Source: Certhia americana (taxonomy: Eukaryota > Chordata > Aves > Passeriformes > Certhiidae). Taken from it: a stretch of 64,000 bases of DNA. This document shows positions 1 through 10,747 of the stretch, piece by piece. The position numbers were made by a program, and so were the translations under genes. The stretch covers positions 37,931,408 to 37,995,407 of the forward strand of contig CM031879.1 in NCBI GenBank assembly GCA_018697195.1, in the 5' to 3' direction. The notes under the pieces are model-generated. The model saw nothing but the letters and a program-made list of their open reading frames with translations, was not told where the DNA came from and ran no database searches. How positions within the stretch are numbered: position 1 is the stretch's first letter; the number at the start of each line of letters is the position of its first letter.

Positions 1-407
1 TAACTCCATTTCATACCTGGAAAATTATCAAAAATAGCTTAAGGCCAAAATTATCCAAAGTATTCATTTTTCATAGTGCTAATTTGAAACTCACAGAGGT
101 GATTTTTTCAGAATACTTAATACTTTGGTAGTGTTTGTATGTATTTTACATCTCTAAATGATAAGAGCAGAGTTCCTTGTTCTTTTCTGCTAAATAGACC
201 TAAGGTGAGTTCTTTGACATACCCAAACCCACATACTAATATCCTTGTGTAAGTGAACCATACAGACTCTCACAAAGGCACTTCCTGGCAGAAGCAAGGG
301 CACCCTTCACTCCTCTAGGGCATCACTGCTTTTTTGGACATCCCTTACCTTGTTCTCTGTTCTTCTGAATGGATATGAAAGAGATACTCAGATCACCAAC
401 TCAATAC
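1..407. other. AT-rich non-coding sequence
   Basis: No reading frame, RNA gene or repeat is recognisable here. The sequence is of mixed composition and leads into the TTA array that follows. Confidence 0.6.
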
Positions 408-455
<48 letters not shown>

Positions 456-483
456 CATTATTATTATCATTATCATTATTATT
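408..483. repeat. (TTA)n microsatellite
   Basis: A 76-bp trinucleotide array of TAT/TTA units, pure for about 45 bp and then interrupted by several CAT units towards the right end. The interruptions suggest an older array whose right side has stopped expanding. It creates a poly-leucine open frame that is an artefact of the repeat. Confidence 0.97.
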
Positions 484-2525
484 GCCTCTCTACTGCCCTT
501 GCTTCTGTTTGTTCTCTGTAATTCCCACTGTTGCTACCAATTACTGTGTCAACAACCCAGATGTATTCTATATTCACAGTCCAAGCTTGTTCACATAAAC
601 CAACTGACAACTGGTGGGTCATAGTGGGCAGAGCAGAACATTAATTGACATTTGCATATTGTAATTTCTACAAAGTTTATCAGTTGGCCAAGTTTGAGAC
701 AATATTAACAGAAATACTTTTTCAATTATGGTTACTTATTATACTTAATAAAATTAGAAAACATTACATATTTCAAAAGAAAGAAAAATATCTCTGCTTT
801 AAAGACTTATTAATATAAGGAATCAAAGCACTTTCCCAAGTATCTTTTTGGGAAAAGGCTGAAATATTTAAAATTCTATTACTTCTGCAATTTATCTCTT
901 TAGTAGGCATAGTATGAAAAATTCCAGTCTAAACAGTGTATTAGGTCTGACAAGACTAAAAGTAATTGAAACTGAGTCCTCTGTTGGAAACTAGTAGGCA
1001 TCCTTAAGTATAGGCTTTACTACTTACACCACCTGTAACAAACAATTTAATTGAATAAGCATTAAACTCAAATCTGCTGCTCAATTGTACCACTAGAACA
1101 CGTTGGACTTCCATATTTTTCTAATATATCATGAACATATAAGGTTCTATGTAAACCTGTTTAAAACCTCTTTAAATTAATGTTTCTTATGTTAGTACTA
1201 GAAACAGGTTTTTAAATTACAAAGTACATGTTCTTTAACAATAAATGGGAAAAAGCAATAGAAGTGTCCCGTTAGTCTATTTGCATGCTTTTTAAGAAAA
1301 GAACTCACACAAACAGAAACAGCTTGTCAGTAACAGCTGTTTCCCACTTATAATACTGCAGCTGTTATCTGCACAAATAACATGCACAAAGCTCAGAGAC
1401 ACACTATTCAATTATAACAGGGTACAAAACCACCTCTCAGAGTGAGAAGAATGTAGGTGAAGTCAGTTTGTTCTTTGCTTTGAACAAATTCCCTTGCTTC
1501 TGTGAAAGGAAGTCAAAATCCTACACAACCAGTATATCAGTACCAGAAGATGTTGACTGCTCTGAGGACAAGGTGGGAAAGGCTTTGGTATAATTAACTG
1601 AATTACTTAAACAAACATGAAATTATAACATATGAGTAAAAGGCTGGAAAATTGTCTCAAACCACAAATTCAGATCCTAGTAGGAATGACTGGGCTTGTC
1701 TTTCCCTGAGTTGCCTTGAAGACTTGAGAGGCTGGAAGGTGTCTTCCTAAGAAAGCTCCTTCTAGAGTTCACAACTGTCTCTAACTTCTGAAAGTTGCAT
1801 CCAAAAGAACATGAAATGCTTTTGAGAGAGAGATCACCCCGGAGTCATCTGTTTGCTGACAGGTCTTTATCAGCACATGGCTCTCACCACATAGTCACCA
1901 CTTGTAAACGGTTTGATTTACACTGTGCTTCTGGTTTTGTTTTTATTTGCAGTAAAATGTGTGAGTATAAAATTCTGTTAGCGAGTCTCCGTAATGCTTT
2001 ACAACCATTTTTCAATGATGGTATAAATGAATACAGGAGATACAAGCATGCACAGAATTCTAGTCCTCCTTTATTCTTTCAAAAATTCATATACATAGAA
2101 TTCAATATAATAGGGAAAGATTCTTAAAAGAAAATGAGAAAGCAAATAATATTGTCATTATACAATCTACACTAGTGCAGCTTTTTTAAAAACAAGAATA
2201 TGGAGATGTTAGTTCATACATATTCAAATATTTATTTTACTTGCACTGGAATGTTAGAGCCTCCCATTTTATTTTCTCCAGTGAATGAGAGTAGAGATAC
2301 AGAAAATGCTTTAGACTGGAAAGTGATGACCTACTCAATTGCCTCAATTCAATAAAATATTTATGTGCCAAAACCAAATATATTTGAACTATGATCTTTT
2401 AAATTTTTTCTGTCTGCCTTTGTTCACTTCAGAGACAACAGAAAACTATAGGACAAGTAATTATGTTATTATATTTTGAACTGGTTTGGATAGAGAAATT
2501 AATGGATAGACATAAACATATTTAC
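484..2525. other. unique AT-rich non-coding sequence
   Basis: No gene is recognised. An open frame of 110 codons at 1795-2127 begins with TTG, has no recognisable domain and no ATG near its start. Nothing repeat-like stands out apart from ordinary A and T runs. Confidence 0.55.
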
Positions 2526-2830
2526 AGAAGGGTTTTGTCTGAAAGATACCTTAAAGATCTGGTTCCAAACCTCTGCTATGGGCAGGAACACCTTCCACTA
2601 GACCAGGCTGTTCAAAGTACCATCCAAGCTGGCCTTGAACACTCCCAGGAACGGGGCACACACAACTTGTCTTGAAAATCTGTTAAGTGCCTCACCACCC
2701 TTATTGTGGAAAATGTCTTCCTTACATTCAGCCTAAATCTACCCTCTTTAGTTTAAAACCATTGCACTTTGTGTTGTCACTACAGGCCCTGGTTAAAAGT
2801 CCCTCTCCAGGTTGCTTATAAGTGCTCTCT
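2526..2830 (-). mobile_element. CR1 LINE, 3'-end fragment
   Basis: The plus strand reads like the reverse complement of the avian CR1 3' region. Recognisable landmarks, in order, are CCTTAAAGATCTGGTTCCAA near 2550, GGCAGGAACACCTTCCACTA near 2581, GGCCTTGAACACTCCCAGGA near 2632, GTGCCTCACCACCC near 2687, and TAAAAGTCCCTCTCCAGG near 2794. This part is the end of the element behind the reverse transcriptase gene and carries no intact coding sequence. The element is cut off at its 5' side, as most CR1 copies are, and runs straight into LTR-like DNA. The right edge is set where CR1 similarity fades; the left edge is approximate because the terminal short repeats are eroded. Many substitutions relative to the remembered consensus suggest an old copy. 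Confidence 0.9.
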
Positions 2831-3158
2831 TTTAGTTTTTTCTGAGCAGTGCTCACACAGCATCAAGGCATTTTCTAATCCTCACACTGCCCCACCAGCA
2901 GGGGGGCAGGAGGTACACAAGGAGCTGGGAGGAGACACAGCCAGGACAGCTACACCAGCTGACCAAAGGGATATTCCAGACCATATGTCTTCATGCTCAG
3001 CATATAAAGCTGGGGGAAGAAAAAAGGAGGGAGAGCACTTGGAGTGATGTGGTGTTTGTCTTCCCCAAACACCGTTCTGTGTGGTGGAGCCTTGCTCTCC
3101 TGGGGAGGGCTGAACACCTGCTTGCCCATCAGAACCAGTGATTGAATATTACTCTGTG
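2831..3158 (+). mobile_element. ERVL-type LTR fragment (avian endogenous retrovirus)
   Basis: This stretch is plainly related to 21858-22284: both contain GCAGTGCT-CACAGCATCAAGG, the run CACTGCCCCACCAGCAGG, CACAGCCAGG or CACAGCCAGA, then a promoter-like CAGCATATAAAGC (near 3000) followed by a GGAGCC/GGAGCT CTGCT and GGGCTGAACA block. The TATA-like box reads left to right, so the LTR is on the plus strand. The first part of the U3 region is missing, as is everything after the GTGATTGAATA block near 3150, so it is truncated at both ends. No gag, pol or env sequence accompanies it. It is a relic with no coding capacity. Confidence 0.85.
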
Positions 3159-5319
3159 GCTGTTTCTGAGGTAAATTGCCTTCTGAAGTTATGACTGCAT
3201 TCCAGGTAACTAAAGGGTATAGAAGTCTGATTTGTTCACTTTTGTATCAAATGCTATAGGCACACACATATATAACCACATAGTCCAAGTCCACTCAGTC
3301 CTTCTCACCTTGTGTCATTCAGAGCAGTACCTATCACAACATGTAGAGGCATAAACTACATTTTTCACTTTCTTGTGGAATGTGTCTTTTCTTTTATTGT
3401 GACAAATAGGCCATTTTTATTGAAAGTTTCGGTCTCTCTGGCAATTCATGTTTCACATTTCATAGATACAGCTTGGGAATGAGTTTTCTAAGTCAAGAAG
3501 GCAGTCTGGAAGGAAAATATTCAAGGTAGTTTTTTATTTCAGTGTTCTTGTGGATGTGTTTTGTTGTGTTTTCTTGTAATTTAAAAATTTTTATTTTGTT
3601 TTATTTTTATTTATTTTATTATTTTTATTTTGTTTTTATTAAGACTCTACAAGAGACACTGCAATTACAGTATTCAGCTGGAAAATAATTGTAAAATCAT
3701 GCAAAGGCTTTCTTTTCAAGGCTGTAGTTCAGTGAAATTATCCTCTTGCAACTTCAGGAATGCTATAATTTGTATTAAAATTTTCATCAATTAAAAAAAA
3801 TATGAAGCAACTAAATTCTGCATGAATCCTATAGTATAATCTTGTGGTAAGAGTAGAGCATGAAAAAAGTGACAATACTGGCCCTGGACCTAAAATTTGA
3901 CTTAACATCTATCTTGAGCTCTAGTCAGTAATGGAAGCTCAGAGAAAGGGAAAAAAAAGACACCCTTGAAGATCTTCCCCCTTTGAGGAGCTTCCTGGTC
4001 CAAAGAAAGGTTTTAGAAAGGAGGCCAACAGAATTATTATATTCACGGAGAATGTATTCACATGTCATGTAATGTGCTGCATCCAGACACTGAGGTTGCA
4101 CTCATCTCTGCATGTTCAAAGCTGCAGAAATACACAGAGATTAAAAAATGCCATCAATAAATTTGACACTGGGGACAACGTGACAAAACCAAAAACAGAA
4201 ACAAAATCTAAGAGATGATGATGTCAAAACCAGAAGAGTGCACCTCACCTGCTAGGCTAACTCCTGGAATATACCTACACACTAACAAAGTGGGCTGTGC
4301 TATAGGTACAGGCACTTTTCAAACATTCCAGCTTTTTCTTTTTTTTTTAAACTTGTTAAGGAGAATTCTCTTATGCCCCTTGCTTTATCTACTTTACTGA
4401 GCCAGCAAATGCATGCTGTCAGACTGGTGTTCTCATGAGGTTTGTGCATGGCTTCTTCATTGGGGCAAAACAAGAAGTGAGGATTCTCCAGGGACATGGA
4501 AGGCAGTGGAGGCAGTCAAGAACCCAAACAGCTCAGTACCCCTGGGCTGGGCACAGACACAGCTGTCCCTCACCATTGGCAGTCACCTTCAGCTGCAAAA
4601 AGCCTGAGAATGAGACAGGAAGTCTGGGGGAAAGGAAAAGCACAGACTGATGTCGGCAGAAACTGAAGTCTCTGTTTTCAGGGTCAGATAATCCAGCTAT
4701 CTGTAAGGTAGAGCTCAACCCACATTTGGCTCAGCAGTTCATTAAGCCATCCTTGCTAATGTCACAGGCTTCACTCTCTGAAGTAGTGTTGCCATGACCA
4801 CTTCCCTTGATAATTTATTCCACGGTCCAGTTGCTTCTGCTGTTTTTCAAAATGGAACTCTAAATTAGAGAGTGTTAATACACAAAGACTTGTGCATGCT
4901 TATTCTGGATGTGAAAATTCTAACTGGTGGGGTGGGCCTTTTCTAATTGAGAATAAATGTTCCTAGAGTGAAACCTGAATTAATTTTTGATAACTAAAAA
5001 AATTTTAGTGGATTCATTTCTGTATGATAGATATAATTATGCATTTTCTTTCATTGTAAATGACTGACAAGTACATTTACAGTTATTATTCAGAGCCCTC
5101 AATTGGTTTACCAATAATTATCTTTATTTTGAAACAAGACAATTAGGAGACATATCTGTGATTTAATAACAGAGTCTGCTTCATTGTAGACATCTCTAGG
5201 GAGAGCTGCTACCATAGTTTTCCAGTTCAATTATATATTTTTAAATAGCTTACAGATACTGAAAATCAGCTAAAGAATTATTCTATTTTAAGCTAAGCAA
5301 CTATGCATAAAAAGTGTGA
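3159..5319. other. non-coding sequence with a T-rich tract
   Basis: No gene is recognised. A T-rich low-complexity tract of TTTTA and TTTTG units lies at about 3587-3640. A somewhat GC-richer patch at 4410-4720 is open in several frames on both strands for 60-70 codons, but none of these looks protein-like or starts convincingly. Confidence 0.55.
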
Positions 5320-5346
5320 GTGTATGCGTGCACATGCATGCACACG
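5320..5346. repeat. 27-nt strictly alternating purine-pyrimidine tract
   Basis: Every base from 5320 to 5346 alternates purine and pyrimidine, mostly TG, CG, CA and TA steps, including two CG steps and the core GTGCACATGCATGCAC. Such tracts can adopt left-handed Z-DNA. It may equally be a decayed dinucleotide repeat. Confidence 0.75.
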
Positions 5347-8300
5347 GTTGCAAATTTTTCTTCATTACCATCTGTCCTCTTCACACATCAGAATTAATCT
5401 GGTTGTAAGTAAATAAATATATAAACTCCATGTTTAAATTTTGTCCTAATTCACTAAAAACCTTGGATTGAAAGTCATTATCATTTCCAGACCGACAAAC
5501 CTTGAAAGACTTTAAGGAGGAAAAAAGATAAAAGTTAATTTATTTTAGCATTTTGGTGAGGCTAGAAAGAAGAATGACCCTCCTGAGACACAGAGTGCAG
5601 CTACATGATCTTCTTTCATGGGACAATAGAGATTTTGGGGCCCTTCTCTAAAATTGGTTCCATTTCAGATATGTTCCAAAACTTTCTCTAGTTTCTGTAG
5701 CAATTCGTCCTTTGTTAATTTGTTGCTATTTTTCTGTGTGCTGGTCTGGGCTCTCAGTGCTAAAATTTTCTTTTATTCCCATTACTTTTATTCTCATATA
5801 TTTTGTGCAATGGTGAAATCTCCTTTCAACCTGAAATTGTTAAACCAAAGAACTTCAGCTTTTTTTATTCTCCGTATAGAAAACACTTCAATCTTCTTAT
5901 CAGTATAGCAATTCTTCTGCAATTCTTACATCTTTCTTCAGCAGAATCATACACAGAATTCAGATCTTGGGAAGATATTGTTACTTTCATGGCCTCAAAT
6001 TATCTTTTCATCACCTGGTGTTTCTTTGCTGTATTTCTGATTAAATCCAGTTGAACTCCTGACATTAAAAAAAAAAAAATTACAGTTTTTGTTTTCCAGA
6101 AACAGGAACTTGCATTTTGTCTTGGTCAGTTTCAATTGAAAAATAATTTGGCTCAAAAAGCATTGAGTACTTTGACTCTCCCTGAGATTTACAGTTCAGC
6201 AAGACTGTACACAACTGAAAGGAATTAGGAACCAATACATTCATTCTAGAGCGGTGTAAAAATTACATGAGTGTTAATTGCTTGCTTGATTTAGCTTTAA
6301 ATTTTGATTTATGATGAATTTATGGTGCTGAAAACATCCACCTCGGTCTGTTACCTGACAACAGCTGCACAATGAGCAATCTGTTTGTTAAAAATTTCTC
6401 TCAGTCCATTTACTGTCCTTGTTCCAAACAAATTCCTATGTAAGCAGCCCTGGGTAATAAATCGTTCTAATAATATGATCCATCTTTGCATCTAAACAAA
6501 ATGACACAAACATCTGGGAACAGATACAATATTAAATTCTTTTCCAACAAAATGTATAATTGACACTGCACCTGTTCTCTAATGCAAACAATTCTTTCTT
6601 CAAAAAGTGACATTTAATCCTGGTACATTTAAGCTCCAAAGGGTTAATCTAAGATTTAACCTTCATATGAAAGGGGAAAGAGCTGTATTGCAGTTAATTA
6701 TATATTTCTCAAAAGGAGGGATCACACATCCAGAGCACATGGGAAAAAATATAATGTAGAACTTTCCGCTGAGTCTCGAGTAAGACTTCTCTCCTAAAGG
6801 AGAAATTAGGACTATTGCTTTTACTTTTATATGTAAGTATGTCAATACAAACCTTAAAATAAATCTTTTGCTGAAACATTAATTTCTAGGTTTTTTCTTC
6901 CTTTTATATGACTTTTTGTTGGTTTTATAATTGTCATATTATTTCCTCATCACAACTGGAAAAAAAACCTGTGTGCTATGCCATATCACTTTATGTCCCC
7001 ATTGTTATCAATGGTAAGAGTCTTCTATTTATTTTAGTAGCATGGAAAACATATAGTTCAAATTGAAAGGGCAGATAGCAAAGATTTATTGATTATGCCT
7101 TATTAAAAATTTGATGTAATGTAGTTTTTCTAAGAAAATGAGTAAGCACTACAGAGTACATTCTGAAGTATCATTATTCAAATTATTCTGAAAATCCCTC
7201 ATCTTGCGCAACAATAGATATTGCCTTCTGTTTGAAAGGAATGTTTACAATTTTAAGGCTTTTCATCTTTCCGCCCTGCCAGATTTCCTATCAGGCACAT
7301 CATCAGCAATTCTCCTAGGAGCCACTACTTGTCAGTCTGAAAAAACCCAACAGAATGCAATCACACCCATCTAATTGAGGAACAGAAATAATTTACATAA
7401 GTAGTCAAACACAGAGAAGCTCAATTTTCAGGTATTTCGAGGGATATAGCCTAGAGATTCAGGGAGAATCCTTTCTTCTTCTCCCCCTTTTTTTCCCCCC
7501 ATATCATCAGAACCTCAAAAAAACCCTAAATACCTAAGAAAATTTAATATACATTTAGGAAAAATTTTATAGTCACACCTAAATTGTTTAACACTGGAGA
7601 TTCCCATTCAGCTCACCAGTGAGGTCCTTTCACAAGAGGAGAATCCATATTCTCCTTTTATTTAAAGGCTAATTTACAGACAGAAACACAAGAGGAAAAT
7701 TAAAATTTTTTTGCTTTGCAAAAATTATTGACTAAATACCAAGGATATCTGGTAAGACAATCTCATCCAGGTAAGATAATTTTAAATCTTCTATTTTGCA
7801 AAAATCTATTTATAAATATAGGTATCTCATGTTTAGATAAAAGCTATATGCTTCAGTGAAGGTAATCTAAGGTAAAAAGGGCATGTTTGGCATTTTTCTG
7901 GTTCTTAATCTGAAAACAGTGAAACATCAGATAAAGAACCACATTTTTTGCAGAAAAAAAGGTCTGAGTTGTAGGATACTCTGTACATTTCTAAGTTGTG
8001 TTACAGAAACTCTTGAAAAGGCAGTAAATTTATTTCTATATAGTCTTTTTTTTACCAAGTTACAGTACTGTTTCTGTGATAGGTTGAAGAAATTAAGAGG
8101 CATTAAGATTGTGATCTTTCTGACAATCTCAGAAAATCTGAGAAACCGGATATTTCACCCATCTTTTCTAAGTTAAAGCTCAGTCCTCAACAACAAGGTC
8201 CTCTTCTCTTGATACACTGATGTAACACCAGTTTGAAATCAGAGTGATGCTTAGTTTAATTTTTTTCTGGTTTATTTTTCTTTTCCACAGTATGCATGGT

Positions 8301-9274
8301 ATGTTTTAAGAATAACAGGAGCCACTGACTTAAACCAGTTTATTAGATTTTACTCCAGAAAGGAGCAGAGTAAGTCAACAAGCAGTGAAAACTAGATTTC
8401 AACAAAAACACTTGTTCCAGTACAAATCATTCATTTACCCTCTGCCAATTCACTTCTCATGAACATCAGTGCAGTAGCTGCTTCCATCCATACTGACAGC
8501 TGACATATACAAGACAACATCATTGTTCTGCAGAGATTCTAGTAGAAGTTCACATAAGAAGCACTTGATTGAAACAGTAAGAAAGTATGTTTTAGTGAAC
8601 AGTATGAATTCTTGGAAGAAAACCCCAAGTATCTGCCTTCTAAGTTCATGGTTCTTTTAATTATTTCTTTACAGAAGTATTTTAAAACATCTTGAAGAAG
8701 AAATTGTTTACTAGTGATGCAACAAACCCTGTAGATTTTGAACTGCAAAAACAGTAAGTTTTATTACTTGTCCTGGTAGTTTTGATTTACAGCTCTGCAA
8801 AAAGGTCACAGAATTTTGCTGATTTCCACCAGCTGAATATCATGTCACTGGTCTTAGAGAAAAAGAAAAAATGCTCAAAACAAAACTATCCTAGTGGAAA
8901 AGGAAATTTTTACGATGTGTTTCATAGCCATCATTCACATGGAACAAGCCTGCTACTGTTTTAAAGGAACACAGATGCCACAATAAAAACAAACAGCAGC
9001 TGTAGTCAATAAAATGGTAGCCGCAACATAAGAAATTTATAGATTAAGTTTAAACCAGCTTCTTTTCTTCAGGGATCTTTCAGTCATTACAGGAAATCAC
9101 GATGAATCACATTTTCAAAGCAAATAACTAGGAAATGAGCTTTGCAAATTCAGGGGTCCAATTTGCTATTGAAACATTTTCAAAAAGTGGCTGTTCTCCT
9201 GTTTGTGACAACCCCTAATCATTTCTTACAATTCAATCATACATATGCACATAGGTACTGTAATTATTACTTAC
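5347..9274. other. unique AT-rich non-coding sequence
   Basis: No gene is recognised. Open frames at 5654-6054 are T-rich and hydrophobic by composition only. The 6240-6620 interval is high-complexity AT-rich sequence free of obvious repeats, which is the kind of stretch where conserved non-coding elements occur, but conservation cannot be judged from one sequence. Confidence 0.5.
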
Positions 9275-9300
9275 TTTTTTTTTTTTTTTTTTTTTTTTTT
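9275..9300. repeat. poly(T) run, 26 nt
   Basis: Twenty-six uninterrupted T. On the minus strand this would be an A-tail, but there is no AATAAA just upstream of it on that strand and no recognisable body, so it is best called a simple homopolymer. Confidence 0.95.
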
Positions 9301-10164
9301 CTTGTGTTCCATGTGTCTTTTGAGGCTGTGGCTGCAGTAGCATTGGAACATTGCTTCCATTTGAGAATGCTGCTGGGAATTAGATATGGCATACCCACAA
9401 GAAAAAACACCTGTATTTAAAAAATATATTTTGTTTATCTGTTCTAATTTTTGCTGCTGTATTTTATAGTACTACTTCAATTTTTGCAGTCTTTGAGCCA
9501 TCTGCATATTCCCTCCACCTCCAAACCCAAGATTTTAAAAGTCTGGTGTTTCTAGATCTCTCTATGTTTACCATGTAGTCAAAATTCAGTTAAATGACTG
9601 ACAGGCTGGCCGTTCACCTAAAATATGTATTACATGTTTCAGATAACTGCATAAAAGGTAGAGTTGAGAATTATTAGGTATTAAAGAGAAGCTAATAATC
9701 TGCAATCCCTAAGAATTTGCATTATAGAAGTTCCTCTTCATTCCAGTGTAAGCAGATGTCATTTTTTTTTTACACTAACTAGTAGTTACTGGTTAGCTAC
9801 TAACTTGTAGTTATTACAACTTATAAAATAAATTTACTCACAGATTTGCCTCAGTTCAATTGTCAATTACAAATGACACAAAGAAGACAGTTTATTTTCC
9901 TCACTTGCAGTCCTCCAAATTCTTGGAAGCGTCCAAAAAGACTGAACATTACAAGGTCAGATTGCCAGGACCCACAAGTAGCATCAGCATATACTACTGT
10001 TAGAACAGCAGAACATAGCTACACCTTTTAAAAGAGGAAATAGGGAAGTGAAAGTTGTACAAAAGGACTTAAGCTGTATTAGAAAGGTGTTTCCTAACAC
10101 TTTATCAAGAAGGGGACGTAATGATTCATTAACTGAAGCAGAACTTGAACAGTATCTTTCCTTC
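9301..10164. other. non-coding sequence
   Basis: Nothing gene-like or repeat-derived is recognised. Confidence 0.5.
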
Positions 10165-10220
10165 ATATGTACATATATATGTATATATAGATATATATAT
10201 GGGGGGGGGGGGGGGGGGGG
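10165..10220. repeat. TA-rich tract joined to (G)20
   Basis: Thirty-six bases of almost pure alternating TA/TG (10165-10200) are followed directly by twenty consecutive G (10201-10220), then a T run. The G tract could fold into a G-quadruplex and the TA tract could melt or extrude, so this is a compact non-B-DNA site. Homopolymeric G of this length is also prone to sequencing and assembly error. Confidence 0.95.
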
Positions 10221-10291
10221 TGTATTTTTTTTTCACAGATAATTTCTTTTTTGCAATATCTACTGAAGACAGTTGCTTTAGAAAAATAAAG

Positions 10292-10325
10292 AAACTTGCT
10301 CAATTTATTGAGCAAACTTGCTCAA
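10292..10325. repeat. 12-bp direct repeat enclosing a 9-bp-arm hairpin
   Basis: AAACTTGCTCAA occurs at 10292-10303 and again at 10314-10325. Between and overlapping them, TTGCTCAAT (10296-10304) and ATTGAGCAA (10307-10315) form a perfect inverted repeat with a 2-nt centre. It is too small to call a mobile element. Confidence 0.85.
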
Positions 10326-10688
10326 GGACGATTTAGTCCTTGCATCCTGTATTTTCATTAGCAATTTTCACTAAAAAGACATAACACGTGGCTTGAAACA
10401 AAATCCATTTAAAATGTTCACTAACTAACAGCACATAGTAATGATATTTCATTAGCTCTTTAGTGGTGAATTCACCTTTGACATCCTCACTTATGAAAGT
10501 ACACTTCTGACCTGCACAACTTCCAACTGACACGCAGTGGGAAAGAGACTTTGGGACCTCTGTGCCTTTCAAAAAGTTTAGTTCTCTAAAGTGGCATAAA
10601 AATCATCAAATAATTGCCCCATAATTTTGAGATTTATAAAAAAAATGAGGGTTTGGAATCACAGTGATTAGGTTGTCTCAGTCACAGC

Positions 10689-10747
10689 AAAACAAAAAAA
10701 AAACCCAAAAAAACCCCAAAAACCAAACCAAAACAAAACAAAAAAAA
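10689..10747. repeat. A-rich low-complexity tract (AAAC/AAACC)
   Basis: About 60 bases made only of A and C, in AAAC, AACC and longer A-run units. Its reverse complement yields a spurious F/L-rich open frame on the minus strand. Confidence 0.9.

Noticed and set aside
350..598. 82-codon leucine-rich frame
   Set aside because: It is a translation of the TTA microsatellite and its flanks.
2769..3047. 92-codon plus-strand frame
   Set aside because: It crosses the CR1/LTR junction and is made of repeat sequence.
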